Source: Mycolicibacterium chitae (GTDB lineage Bacteria; Actinomycetota; Actinomycetes; Mycobacteriales; Mycobacteriaceae). From it: a DNA stretch of 64,000 bases. A program made the position numbers and the translations under genes. Within the stretch, counting starts at the first letter, position 1. Every line of letters starts with the position of its first letter. The stretch lies in the NCBI RefSeq assembly GCF_900637205.1, contig NZ_LR134355.1:5022001-5086000 (forward strand). Reading direction: 5' to 3'. The notes beneath the pieces were generated by a model. That model made no database searches and was not told the origin of the DNA. It saw only the letters and a list, made by a program, of their open reading frames with translations. Of the stretch, positions 1 through 7,500 are shown piece by piece.

Positions 1-1
1 C

Positions 2-1741
2 GACACCGTGCGGGACACCCGGGGATTCGCCGTCAAGTTCTACACCGACGAGGGCAATTTCGACCTCGTCGGCAATAACATGCCGGTCTTCTTCATCCAG
101 GACGGCATCAAGTTCCCCGACGTCGTCCACGCCGCGAAACCGCACCCGGACCGCGAGATCCCGCAGGCCCAGTCCGCCCACGACACGTTCTGGGATTTCG
201 TCTCCCTGCACACCGAGGCCACCCACCACGTGTTCTGGCAGATGAGCGATCGCGGCATCCCTCGGTCGTTCCGGACGATGGAAGGCTTTGGCGTCCATAC
301 CTTCCGGTTGTCCAACGCCAAGGGTGAGACCACGTTGGTGAAGTTCCACTGGAAGCCCGCCGCCGGGGTGCACTCGCTGGTCTGGGAGGAGGCGCAACTG
401 GCCGCCGGTTTCGACCCGGACTTCCACCGCCGTGACCTCGCCGACTCCATCGAAGCCGGCGCGTTCCCCGAGTATGAACTGGGCATCCAGGTGTTGCCCG
501 ACGACGGCACCCACACCTTTGCGGGCATCGACCTGCTGGACCCCACGAAGATCGTGCCGGAGGAACTCGCCGAGGTGCAGCCGATCGGCAAGCTGACCCT
601 CAACCGCAACCCGACGAACTTCTTCGCCGAGACCGAACAGGTCGCCTTCCACATCGGCAACCTGGTGCCCGGTATCGAGCCCACCGACGATCCGCTGCTG
701 CAGGCGCGGCTGTTCTCCTACCTGGACACGCAGTTGATCCGGCTGGGGGGACCCAACTTCACGCAGCTGCCGATCAACCGGCCGCACTGCCCGGTCAACG
801 ACATGCTGCGCGACGGCATGCACCAGATGGGCGTGCACACCGGGGTGGCGCCGTACCGGCCCAACAGCCTCGACAAGGGGCTGCCGGAGGTCGCCACCGC
901 CGCCGACGGCGCCTACGTGCCCACCCCGCGGGAGGTCAGCGGGCCGGTGGTGCGCGCGCAGCCCGCCTCGTTCGAGGACCACTTCAGCCAACCGGCTGCG
1001 TTCTACCGCAGCCTGACCGAGGTCGAGAAGCGCCACCTCGTCGAGGGGTTCACCTTCGAACTGGGCAAGTGCTACGAGCAGTCGGTCAAGGAACGCGAAC
1101 TCGAGGTGCTGGCCAACGTCGACGCCGACTTGTGCCAACAGGTGGCCGCCGGGCTCGGTCTGCCGGCGCCCAACGGGGCCCCGCCCGCCGACGTCACGCT
1201 GTCGCCCGCGCTCTCCCAGGTCCCGGCCGAACCCGGCCCGATCATGGGCCGTCAGATCGGCATCATCGCCGACGCGGGCTGCGATCTCGCGGAGCTCTCG
1301 CAACTGGTCAAGGCGTTGTCCAAGCTGGGCGCGGTGCCGTTGGTGACCGCGCCGGCCGGCGGCACGCTCAAGAGCGGTCGCCGCAGCGTCATCGTGGAGC
1401 GGTCCTTCCTCACCGCCCGGTCGATCGAGTTCGACGCCGTCGTCGTCGCCGGCGGAATGGCCAGCGCGCCCGACATCAAGGTGGTGCTGCTCCTGCAGCA
1501 GGCCTACCGACACTGCAAGGCGTTGGGCGCCTGGGGAACCGGGCTGGATCTGCTCACCGCGGCCGGCATCACGAAGGACGATCCCGGGGTGCTCGTCGCC
1601 AAGGAAGCCGACCGTGGCTTCATCGATGCGCTGACCAGTGCGGTGGGGCTGCACCGGGTCTGGGAGCGGGAAGAGCAGGTGCTCGCCTCGACCGCGCCGC
1701 CGGTCCGTCCCGCGGCGGCCGCCAAACGTTCGCGCCGATGA
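2..1741 (+). CDS. katE: Large-subunit (HPII-type) catalase, 5' end missing
   Basis: Haem catalase that disproportionates hydrogen peroxide, presumably cytoplasmic. The gene enters from the left edge, so roughly the first 100-130 residues, including the distal catalytic His, are outside the window; 579 codons remain. The catalase core is clear (DTRGFAVKFYTDEG at the start). RLFSYLDTQ, about residue 240 of the visible part, carries the proximal haem-ligand Tyr. From about residue 415 (GRQIGIIADAGCD) to the end there is a DJ-1/glutamine-amidotransferase-like domain, which marks the large-subunit clade. The stop codon overlaps the next ATG (ATGA), so the two genes are probably translationally coupled. 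Confidence 0.95.
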   Translation, partial: DTVRDTRGFAVKFYTDEGNFDLVGNNMPVFFIQDGIKFPDVVHAAKPHPDREIPQAQSAHDTFWDFVSLHTEATHHVFWQMSDRGIPRSFRTMEGFGVHTFRLSNAKGETTLVKFHWKPAAGVHSLVWEEAQLAAGFDPDFHRRDLADSIEAGAFPEYELGIQVLPDDGTHTFAGIDLLDPTKIVPEELAEVQPIGKLTLNRNPTNFFAETEQVAFHIGNLVPGIEPTDDPLLQARLFSYLDTQLIRLGGPNFTQLPINRPHCPVNDMLRDGMHQMGVHTGVAPYRPNSLDKGLPEVATAADGAYVPTPREVSGPVVRAQPASFEDHFSQPAAFYRSLTEVEKRHLVEGFTFELGKCYEQSVKERELEVLANVDADLCQQVAAGLGLPAPNGAPPADVTLSPALSQVPAEPGPIMGRQIGIIADAGCDLAELSQLVKALSKLGAVPLVTAPAGGTLKSGRRSVIVERSFLTARSIEFDAVVVAGGMASAPDIKVVLLLQQAYRHCKALGAWGTGLDLLTAAGITKDDPGVLVAKEADRGFIDALTSAVGLHRVWEREEQVLASTAPPVRPAAAAKRSRR

Positions 1742-2400
1742 ACGCCGCCGAGATCGCCGCACTCCCGTTTCGCGCGGGGGCCGCCCTGCGGCACGCGCGG
1801 GTGTTCCATCCCGACGGCGTGCTGTGCGGCGGCCACCTGCGCCGGGTCGCCGACGAGGGCGACGGCCTGCCGATCGCCGGTGGTGAAGTGGTGGGCCGGA
1901 TCTCGAAGGGAGTGGGCACACCCGGCGGGGTGCCCGACTTCGCCGGTCTGGCGTGGCGGACCCGCTCGGTCGCCGGCGGTCGGCCCTGGGACGTCCTGAT
2001 GGTGTCGGCCAACGCGCGTGTCCTGCTGCGGCCGACCACCTCCTGGACCTCCGCCGAGTTCTCGACGCTGATGCCGTACGGCTACGACGACGAGGTGTAC
2101 TGGCTGCGGGCCCGGATGACGTCGCCGACCGACGTCGCGGGGCTGGGCCTCGACGTGGTCCGTGAGCACCTGCACGCCGCGCCGATCACCTTCGAGGTCG
2201 AGCAGGCTCGAGGCCGCGGCGAGTTCACCCGGATGGCGGTGCTGGAATTCGACCGCGCGCTGGAGGGAAAGTGGCCGCCGGAGGACGTGGCCTTCGACCC
2301 GACGCTGAACGTCGCCCCCGGTGTCGAGCTGCTGCCGCGCTGGCTGACGGCGGTGCGCCGGCGCGCCTACCGCAGCAGCCGACAAGGCCGCGACGCGTGA
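1738..2400 (+). CDS. Catalase-like small protein coupled to katE
   Basis: A 220-residue protein whose ATG overlaps the katE stop by 4 nt. I do not recognise a characterised family. The N-terminal half (FHPDGVLCGGHL, then GRISKGVGTPGG and PDFAGLAWRT) resembles the opening strands of the catalase-type beta-barrel, where catalases and related SrpA-like proteins have a pattern of FHPKG, RFS-G-G and pDxxGlAvR. No proximal Tyr motif is present, so haem binding is doubtful. It has no signal peptide or membrane segment. Databases may call such proteins phosphodiesterases, but I see no metal-binding motif supporting that. A role linked to the catalase is inferred from coupling only. Confidence 0.7.
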   Translation: MNAAEIAALPFRAGAALRHARVFHPDGVLCGGHLRRVADEGDGLPIAGGEVVGRISKGVGTPGGVPDFAGLAWRTRSVAGGRPWDVLMVSANARVLLRPTTSWTSAEFSTLMPYGYDDEVYWLRARMTSPTDVAGLGLDVVREHLHAAPITFEVEQARGRGEFTRMAVLEFDRALEGKWPPEDVAFDPTLNVAPGVELLPRWLTAVRRRAYRSSRQGRDA

Positions 2401-2450
2401 CAACAGCCTGTTCACCGCCGGTTATGGCGTTTCGGAAGCGCCGATCTGGG

Positions 2451-2463
2451 TATCTTTCTGCAC
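2451..2463 (+). promoter_or_regulatory. Candidate leaderless -10 element
   Basis: TATCTT (2451-2456) fits the mycobacterial TANNNT -10 consensus and lies exactly 7 nt before the ATG at 2464. No Shine-Dalgarno sequence is visible. This spacing is typical of leaderless mycobacterial mRNAs that start at the initiation codon. Confidence 0.45.
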
Positions 2464-3474
2464 ATGCTCACCACGGTTGATCCCCGCCTGCCCGAAGCGG
2501 CCGGCGTCGTTTCGGCAGAAATCCTCGACGCGCTGCGCGGTACCGACGGCGAACGTCGGCTCGGCCAACTGGGCGCGGCGGTCGCCGATGCCGACCCGTA
2601 CGGGCTGGATCTGCAGCTGGCCCTCTACGTGTGCTACGAGCTGCACTACCGCGGATTCGCCGACATCGATCCGGAGTGGGAGTGGAATCCGGCGCTGCTG
2701 GGACTGCGCGGACAACTCGAGCGTCGGTTCCTGTCCGCGGTGCGCGACGAGGTCGGCCCCGTCGAGGACGGCGCCACCGCCGCCGACGAGATGGCCAAGC
2801 TCGCGATCGAGCCGGCCGAAGAAACCGGCGTGTCATATCTGTTGCGCGACACCGGAACCTGGGATCAGCTGCGCGAGTATTTCGTGCACGGCTCGCTGTA
2901 CCACCTCAAGGAGGGCGACCCGCACGCGTTTGCGATCCCCCGGCTCACGGGGCAGGCCAAGGCCTCCTTCGTGGCCATCGAGTTCGATGAGTTCGGCAGC
3001 GGCCGGGGCCACCAACTGCATCAGCAGCTGTTCGCCGATCTGATGGACGCCGCGGGCCTGGATTCCCGCTATCTGGGCTATCTGGGCGAGGTTCCCGGGG
3101 TGACGCTGGCGGTGGTGAACCTGATGTCGCTGTTCGGGCTGCACCGGCGGTGGCGCGCCGCGGCCGTCGGGCACTTCGCCGCCACCGAGATCACCTCGCC
3201 GCCCGGATCGGCGCGGTTGGTCCAGGCGATGGAACGCCTGGGCGCCCCGGATGCCTGCGCGTTGTTCTACCGCGAGCACGTCGAGGCCGACGCGGTGCAC
3301 GAGCAGGTGGTGCGTACCGATGTGGTGGGCACCATGGTCGAGGTGGACCCGCGGCTGGACCGCGACGTGGTGTTCGGGATCCGGGCCCGCGATGCGGTCG
3401 AGGGTCGGTTGGGTCGGCATCTACTGGACAGCTGGGCCGACGGCCGGACCTCGCTGCTGCGGCCGCTGGCCTGA
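2464..3474 (+). CDS. Iron-containing redox enzyme, haem-oxygenase-like diiron fold
   Basis: A 336-residue protein of the iron-containing redox / Haem_oxygenas_2 type (HDO superfamily), which uses a labile non-haem diiron centre for O2-dependent oxidations. Candidate metal ligands sit where the family has them: YELHYRGF near residue 60, EFDEFGSGRGHQLH near residue 180, and FYREHVEADAVHEQV near residue 270. There is no signal peptide. The substrate is not predictable. It converges on the CDGSH iron-sulfur gene (3482-3718) with a 7-nt gap, so a shared iron or electron-transfer context is possible. The start at 2464 is supported by the leaderless promoter signature immediately upstream. Confidence 0.8.
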   Translation: MLTTVDPRLPEAAGVVSAEILDALRGTDGERRLGQLGAAVADADPYGLDLQLALYVCYELHYRGFADIDPEWEWNPALLGLRGQLERRFLSAVRDEVGPVEDGATAADEMAKLAIEPAEETGVSYLLRDTGTWDQLREYFVHGSLYHLKEGDPHAFAIPRLTGQAKASFVAIEFDEFGSGRGHQLHQQLFADLMDAAGLDSRYLGYLGEVPGVTLAVVNLMSLFGLHRRWRAAAVGHFAATEITSPPGSARLVQAMERLGAPDACALFYREHVEADAVHEQVVRTDVVGTMVEVDPRLDRDVVFGIRARDAVEGRLGRHLLDSWADGRTSLLRPLA

Positions 3475-3481
3475 CGGCCGC

Positions 3482-3718
3482 TCAGTTGGCGACGGCGTTA
3501 TCGGCCTGCGCGGTCACGGTTCTCGCCGGCTTGGCCCGGCGACGATGGCTGGTGTCGCACAGCGGGTAGTTCTTGCTGCGCCGGCACGCGCAGATGGCCA
3601 CCATGAAGCGATCCGATTCGACGGTGCTGCCGTCCGGCATCTCGATGCACACCGGTCCCTCCACCATGATCGGACCGCCCGGAACAATCCGGACGGTCCG
3701 ACGGGGGTCGGCGGTCAC
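3482..3718 (-). CDS. CDGSH-type iron-sulfur protein
   Basis: A 78-residue protein with one CDGSH domain binding a [2Fe-2S] cluster through three Cys and one His. The motif CACRRSKNYPLCDTSH (residues 43-58) supplies Cys43, Cys45, Cys54 and His58; the usual DGSH is DTSH here. Such proteins act as small redox or Fe-S transfer modules. The GTG start at 3718 overlaps the stop of the upstream methyltransferase (GTGA), so the two are read as one translationally coupled operon. It is convergent with the diiron protein at 2464-3474. The partner and physiological role are not known. Confidence 0.85.
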   Translation of the reverse strand: MTADPRRTVRIVPGGPIMVEGPVCIEMPDGSTVESDRFMVAICACRRSKNYPLCDTSHRRRAKPARTVTAQADNAVAN

Positions 3719-4404
3719 GACTTGTCCGCGCGGATGACGACCAGTTCCTCGGTCCGTCGCCCCGGCTCGAGCAGTCGGGTGCGCTCCAGCCACGGCGCCC
3801 GGGCGGTGAGCACGGGTCCGAAGGGGATGGCCTGTCGCGCCACGACATCGGCGTCCAGTTCGGCGTCGCGCAGTTGCTGCAGCGACCGGTCCACGCCGGA
3901 GAACTCCGAGTGCACCAGGAAGAACGAACCGCCGGGGGCCAGGAACTCCGCGACGGTCTGGCACAACGGGTCGAGGATGCTGCGGCCGTCGAACCCACCG
4001 TTGTAGGACAGCGGGGGTCCGGCCACCGGCGGGATCTGCTCGCGTTCGTCGTCGAAATCCGGCACGTAGGGCGGATTGCTCAGGATCACGTCGTAGGGCC
4101 CGAACTCGGCCGCGCGGGTCCACGGTCCCAGGTGCACCGCGACGTCGACGCCGGCGACGGCGGCGTTGGACTTGGCCGCCTGCACCGCGTGCGGACACAG
4201 ATCGAAGGCCCGCACGCTGCCGGCCCCCGCAGCGGCGGCGGCGATGCCCACGACGCCCGATCCGGTGCACAGGTCGGCGACGCCGGCCTGGGCCAGAATA
4301 CCGCTCTCAGTGGCGGTATCGATGAGCAGCTGTGAATCCTCCTGCGGCGGATAGACTTCTGCGGGCACATTTGAAGGCCAGAGATCACTTCGCGCGGTCG
4401 TCAC
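3715..4404 (-). CDS. HemK2/MTQ2-type SAM-dependent methyltransferase
   Basis: A 229-residue class I methyltransferase of the HemK2/MTQ2 branch of PrmC-like N5-glutamine methyltransferases. Motif I is ADLCTGSGVVGIAAA (about residues 43-57). The acidic ribose-binding position is in FDLCPHA. The catalytic and substrate-binding NPPY motif is SNPPYVPDF near residue 110. Family members methylate a Gln in release factors or related proteins; this substrate is unproven. There is no separate N-terminal PrmC domain, as expected for the short HemK2 form. It starts with GTG and heads a two-gene operon with the CDGSH gene. Confidence 0.85.
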   Translation of the reverse strand: MTTARSDLWPSNVPAEVYPPQEDSQLLIDTATESGILAQAGVADLCTGSGVVGIAAAAAGAGSVRAFDLCPHAVQAAKSNAAVAGVDVAVHLGPWTRAAEFGPYDVILSNPPYVPDFDDEREQIPPVAGPPLSYNGGFDGRSILDPLCQTVAEFLAPGGSFFLVHSEFSGVDRSLQQLRDAELDADVVARQAIPFGPVLTARAPWLERTRLLEPGRRTEELVVIRADKS

Positions 4405-4562
4405 CGGTGCTCACTTTCGTCATGCCGAATCATTACTCCCAAATGCCCCCTCTCGGAGGCGATCAAACGTCAATTTCAGTCGCCCCGTCGATCGCGCGCA
4501 GGCGTTTGCCCAGATCAGCCTTGGGGTATCTGCCGAATAGTTCGAGCGAGGGGACCAGGACA

Positions 4563-5012
4563 GTGTCTGTAATCAGGAAGTCGTCGGCCGGCCGGGACCG
4601 GGTCTGGGCGGTCATGGCCGACGGCTGGACCTATTCGCAGTGGGTGGTCGGCAACAGCCGGATGCGGGCCGTCGACCCGCATTGGCCCGCCCCCGGCGCG
4701 GCCATCAAGCATTCGGTCGGGGTGTGGCCCGCCGTCATCGACGACGAGACGGTGGTCGAGGAATCGATCCCGGGTGAGCGCCTGGTGCTGCTGGCGAAGT
4801 TCGGTGCACTCGGCGCGGCCCGCGTCACCCTCGAACTGCGCGACAGCGACGACGGCGGCTGCGAGATCGAGATGCACGAGGTCCCGGCGCAGGGACCGGC
4901 CAACCTGGTGCCGGACAAGCTCGCGGAGCTCGCGGTGCGCATCCGTAACCGGGAGTGCACCTGGCGTCTGGCGGCCCTGGCCGAGCGGCTCGGGCCGCAG
5001 GAACTGGACTGA
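4563..5012 (+). CDS. SRPBCC (START/Bet v1-like) family protein
   Basis: A 149-residue single-domain protein typical of mycobacterial polyketide-cyclase/dehydrase-like SRPBCC proteins. These have a helix-grip fold with a hydrophobic cavity for lipids or polyketides. The pattern is SAGRDRVWAVMADGWTYSQW near the start and an amphipathic C-terminal helix (ELAVRIRNRECTWRLAALA). The GTG at 4563 is preceded by a GAGGGG ribosome-binding site; an in-frame ATG at 4614 would delete the first strand and is less likely. The reading frame is open further upstream but has no coding character there. The ligand is unknown. Confidence 0.75.
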   Translation: MSVIRKSSAGRDRVWAVMADGWTYSQWVVGNSRMRAVDPHWPAPGAAIKHSVGVWPAVIDDETVVEESIPGERLVLLAKFGALGAARVTLELRDSDDGGCEIEMHEVPAQGPANLVPDKLAELAVRIRNRECTWRLAALAERLGPQELD

Positions 5013-5020
5013 CGCGCGGT

Positions 5021-5740
5021 TCACAGCGAGGACAGCACGTAGGACAGGAAGAAGCCGCCGGTGGTGGCGAACGCGTTGAGCGGCTGACCGTGTTCGAAGG
5101 CCTCGGGCATGAGGGTGTCGGCGACCGAGGCCAGCACTGCTCCGCAGGCGAACGCCAGCGCCAGGGCCACGGTCTCGGGGCGCAACACCCCGGCGACGAA
5201 GTAGCCGCCGATCGCGGCGGCGGCCAGCAGCGCCGCGGCCACTGACCAGGTGATCATCACCGCCTTCGCACTCATCCCGCCCTTGCGCATCTCGACGCTG
5301 CCGGCGAGGGCTTCCGGGAAGTTCGACAGGAAGATCGCCACCAGCAGCGCGAACGACGCGCCGCCCACCAACGTCACACCGAGTGCCAGGTTCTCGGGAA
5401 CGCCGTCCAGGGTGACCGCCGCCAGCAGCGCCAGGCCGACGCCCCCGCGGGCCGCCGACTTCCCACCGGACTTCTGGTTCTCGACTCGGCGTTCCAGCAG
5501 CCAGTCGATCGCGATGAACGTCGCCGCGCCCGCGAGCAGGCCGAGGCCGGCCCGCCAGGGCCCGCCCATCTTGAAGGAGTCGTCGAACAGTTCGAAGGCC
5601 AGCGCGGCGATCAGCGCGCCGCTCGCGAACGCCAGCAGCACCCGGACCAGCTGTCGCGGCGGGGTCCACCGCGCCCCGATGGCCGCGCCGATGATCAGCG
5701 CGCTCGAGGCACCGAAGCCGAACAGGAGGGCCTTCAGCAT
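5021..5740 (-). CDS. ZIP-family divalent metal transporter
   Basis: A 239-residue polytopic membrane protein with about eight hydrophobic helices. DGVPENLALG (about residue 112) and FLSNFPEALAGS (about residue 137) are the two metal-site helices of ZIP transporters, which move Zn2+ or related divalent metals into the cytoplasm. The usual first-site His is replaced by Asp/Asn (DGVPEN), as in many GufA-like members. A charged cytoplasmic loop (RRVENQKSGGKSAARGG) precedes helix 4. It is monocistronic and convergent with the SRPBCC gene. Metal specificity cannot be deduced. Confidence 0.88.
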   Translation of the reverse strand: MLKALLFGFGASSALIIGAAIGARWTPPRQLVRVLLAFASGALIAALAFELFDDSFKMGGPWRAGLGLLAGAATFIAIDWLLERRVENQKSGGKSAARGGVGLALLAAVTLDGVPENLALGVTLVGGASFALLVAIFLSNFPEALAGSVEMRKGGMSAKAVMITWSVAAALLAAAAIGGYFVAGVLRPETVALALAFACGAVLASVADTLMPEAFEHGQPLNAFATTGGFFLSYVLSSL

Positions 5741-5845
5741 CGGCCCGCCATCAACACCATGACGCTCACGCCTCCCAGCACTCAGCGGCCCGATGCCGAT
5801 TCGAAGATACCGGCCGATTACCCGAATCCCCGCAGGTCAAACGGC

Positions 5846-5877
5846 GACCGGCCCGGGCGGGGACGCCCGGGCCGGTC
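5846..5877 (-). terminator. Perfect 14-bp stem-loop terminator
   Basis: A perfect 14-bp GC-rich inverted repeat (GACCGGCCCGGGCG / CGCCCGGGCCGGTC) with a 4-nt loop lies 13 nt beyond the stop of the ferritin-like gene on the minus strand. There is no U-tract, which is common for mycobacterial intrinsic terminators. It may also stop leftward read-through into the ZIP gene. Confidence 0.75.
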
Positions 5878-5890
5878 GAAAGCGCGTCGG

Positions 5891-6877
5891 TCAGCTGATG
5901 CCGACCACCTCCTGCGCGATGGCTGCCAGGCGGGTCTGCGCGGCCGAGACCACGCGGGCGCGCTCCTTGTGCGCCTCCTCGTAGGCGATGATCACGCGGA
6001 TGTCGGCGGGCTCGGTGAGCTCCTTGACCGCGGTCGCCGCCTCGTTGACGTTGAGGTCGTCGTAGTCGGCGATCGGCAATTCGTCGGCGTCCAGCACGCC
6101 GACCGCACCCCGCGCGGAGTGGATGACGTCGGCGGCGCCGTCGGCACCTTCGCGGCGGGTGATCTTCTCGGCGGTGTTCAGCGCCGAATCACGCGCCCCG
6201 GCCAGTGTCTTTGCCGCGATATCGCCGGTGCGCGACCCGCGGTCGACCAGGTCGGCGATGGCCGGGCGCACCGAGCGCACCGCCTCGGCGGCCCGCTCGA
6301 CGCCGCGCGCCGACCAGGTCAGCGGCAGGTTCACCAGCTTCACCGCCCCGCCGGCCGCGGCCTGCAACGGGGTCCGGCGCAGCGCGGCCGGACCGCCCAG
6401 GGCGTCCTCGGCCAGCACGGTCGTCAGCCAGTCGACGGTCGCGGAGTGGGCGGTGATCAGCCGCTCCGCGAGCGCCTCGATGTCCTTGTGGCCGCCGGCG
6501 ACGGCCAGCGCCTTGACGTAGCGCGACCGGTCCAGCAGCTGGTTCTCCAGCGCGAGGTCGCCCAGCAGCGCCTCGTCGAACGGCTCGGCCTGCTCGGTCA
6601 GCGCCTTGACCGCCGCGGCGGCCCGGCCCAGGAAGGGTCCGATGACGTCCGGGAAGCCACCCAGGTCGCGGATGGCCTTCTCGATGGCCTCGGCGCGGAT
6701 ACGACCGTTGTGGGCGTTCTGCTCGAGTTCGGTCCGCACGGCCTCGGTGCGCGCCTGCGCCACCCGGGTCTCGGCGACCTGGATCTCGGTGTGCGTCAGG
6801 TCCAATACCGTGCGCAATTGCGCCAGCAGGGTCGCGGTGTCGATCTGCGTGGTTGTGTTCTTCGTGCTCGTGGCCAT
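5891..6877 (-). CDS. Ferritin-like domain protein
   Basis: A 328-residue protein. Residues 15-160 are long amphipathic helices of a ferritin-like four-helix bundle (LRTVLDLTHTEIQVAETRVA, then helices around 60-85 and 105-160). A basic/Ala-rich linker follows. The C-terminal module is LPIADYDDLNVNEA...IRVIIAYEEAHKER, a helical motif recurring in actinobacterial stress and gas-vesicle-like proteins. Canonical ferroxidase EXXH pairs are not obvious, so iron storage is not assured. The SigF-like promoter at 6957-6982 points to stationary-phase or stress expression, and a strong hairpin terminates it. Confidence 0.7.
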   Translation of the reverse strand: MATSTKNTTTQIDTATLLAQLRTVLDLTHTEIQVAETRVAQARTEAVRTELEQNAHNGRIRAEAIEKAIRDLGGFPDVIGPFLGRAAAAVKALTEQAEPFDEALLGDLALENQLLDRSRYVKALAVAGGHKDIEALAERLITAHSATVDWLTTVLAEDALGGPAALRRTPLQAAAGGAVKLVNLPLTWSARGVERAAEAVRSVRPAIADLVDRGSRTGDIAAKTLAGARDSALNTAEKITRREGADGAADVIHSARGAVGVLDADELPIADYDDLNVNEAATAVKELTEPADIRVIIAYEEAHKERARVVSAAQTRLAAIAQEVVGIS

Positions 6878-6956
6878 TCGTGTTCCACCCCTTGGGATCG
6901 AGTTTTCTGTCGTCAGTACCGCCGGCTCTGCGAGCTGGGGCCCTCGTCTGTCCGAT

Positions 6957-6982
6957 TACCCGACGCGCGGGCGGCGTTAACC
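6957..6982 (-). promoter_or_regulatory. SigF-type promoter for ferritin-like gene
   Basis: On the minus strand GGTTA (6982-6978), a 16-nt spacer and GGGTA (6961-6957) match the mycobacterial SigF consensus GGTTT-N15-17-GGGTA. The expected transcript start is about 75 nt upstream of the ATG at 6877. Confidence 0.6.
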
Positions 6983-7051
6983 GGATCTGCCCGGTGTGAG
7001 ATTGCCCTCGATCCGGTGTAGGACGGCGTCGGCGTGGGCACCGCCGGCGGT

Positions 7052-7075
7052 GTTTGTCCCCGGGCGGGGCGGGAA
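7052..7075 (+). promoter_or_regulatory. Possible SigF-type promoter
   Basis: GTTT (7052-7055), a 15-nt spacer and GGGAA (7071-7075) resemble a SigF promoter with one mismatch in the -10. It lies 33 nt before the ATG of the Cys-rich small protein. Confidence 0.35.
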
Positions 7076-7107
7076 CTCGAACCCAGACACCGACGAGAAG
7101 AGTTGAG

Positions 7108-7362
7108 ATGAGCATCTGCGCGACCTGCGGCAACGACTACGACAAGGCCTTCACGGTCACCTGGCACGACGGCAAGGAGGCGACCTTCGACAGCGTGGAA
7201 TGTGCCGCCGTGCACCTGGCCCCCGAGTGCGGCCATTGCGGCTGCCGCATCCTGGGCCACGGCATCGAGACCGACGACGGCATCTTCTGTTGTGCGCACT
7301 GCGCCCGCAAGGACACCAACGCCGACGTCAACGACCGCGATCCGGTGCCCGCCGGCGGCTGA
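7108..7362 (+). CDS. Small Cys-rich metallothionein-like protein
   Basis: An 84-residue protein with clustered Cys/His motifs: CATC near the N-terminus, ECGHCGCRILGHG in the centre and CCAHC near residue 71. This arrangement fits the mycobacterial family annotated as prokaryotic metallothionein or zinc-ribbon protein, and it predicts binding of two or more Zn or Cu ions. The segment EATFDSVECA between the first and second clusters is conserved in such proteins. The start at 7108 has a GAAGAG ribosome-binding site. A role in metal buffering under stress is inferred from composition and from the SigF-like promoter context. Confidence 0.7.
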   Translation: MSICATCGNDYDKAFTVTWHDGKEATFDSVECAAVHLAPECGHCGCRILGHGIETDDGIFCCAHCARKDTNADVNDRDPVPAGG

Positions 7363-7410
7363 ATCCGGCGCTGCGTGACGCTACCGACGGAATAACGTCA
7401 CCGTTATCAA

Positions 7411-7436
7411 CGTTTGTCCCATTTGTCACACGGGTA
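7411..7436 (+). promoter_or_regulatory. SigF-type promoter
   Basis: CGTTT (7411-7415), a 16-nt spacer and GGGTA (7432-7436) fit the SigF consensus well. It would start transcription near 7443, about 58 nt before the ATG at 7501. Confidence 0.6.
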
Positions 7437-7500
7437 ACTCTGGTCACAGTGCACAGCCGCACTGCTTCGGACCGAAGAAAGCGACGAATGGAACATCACG

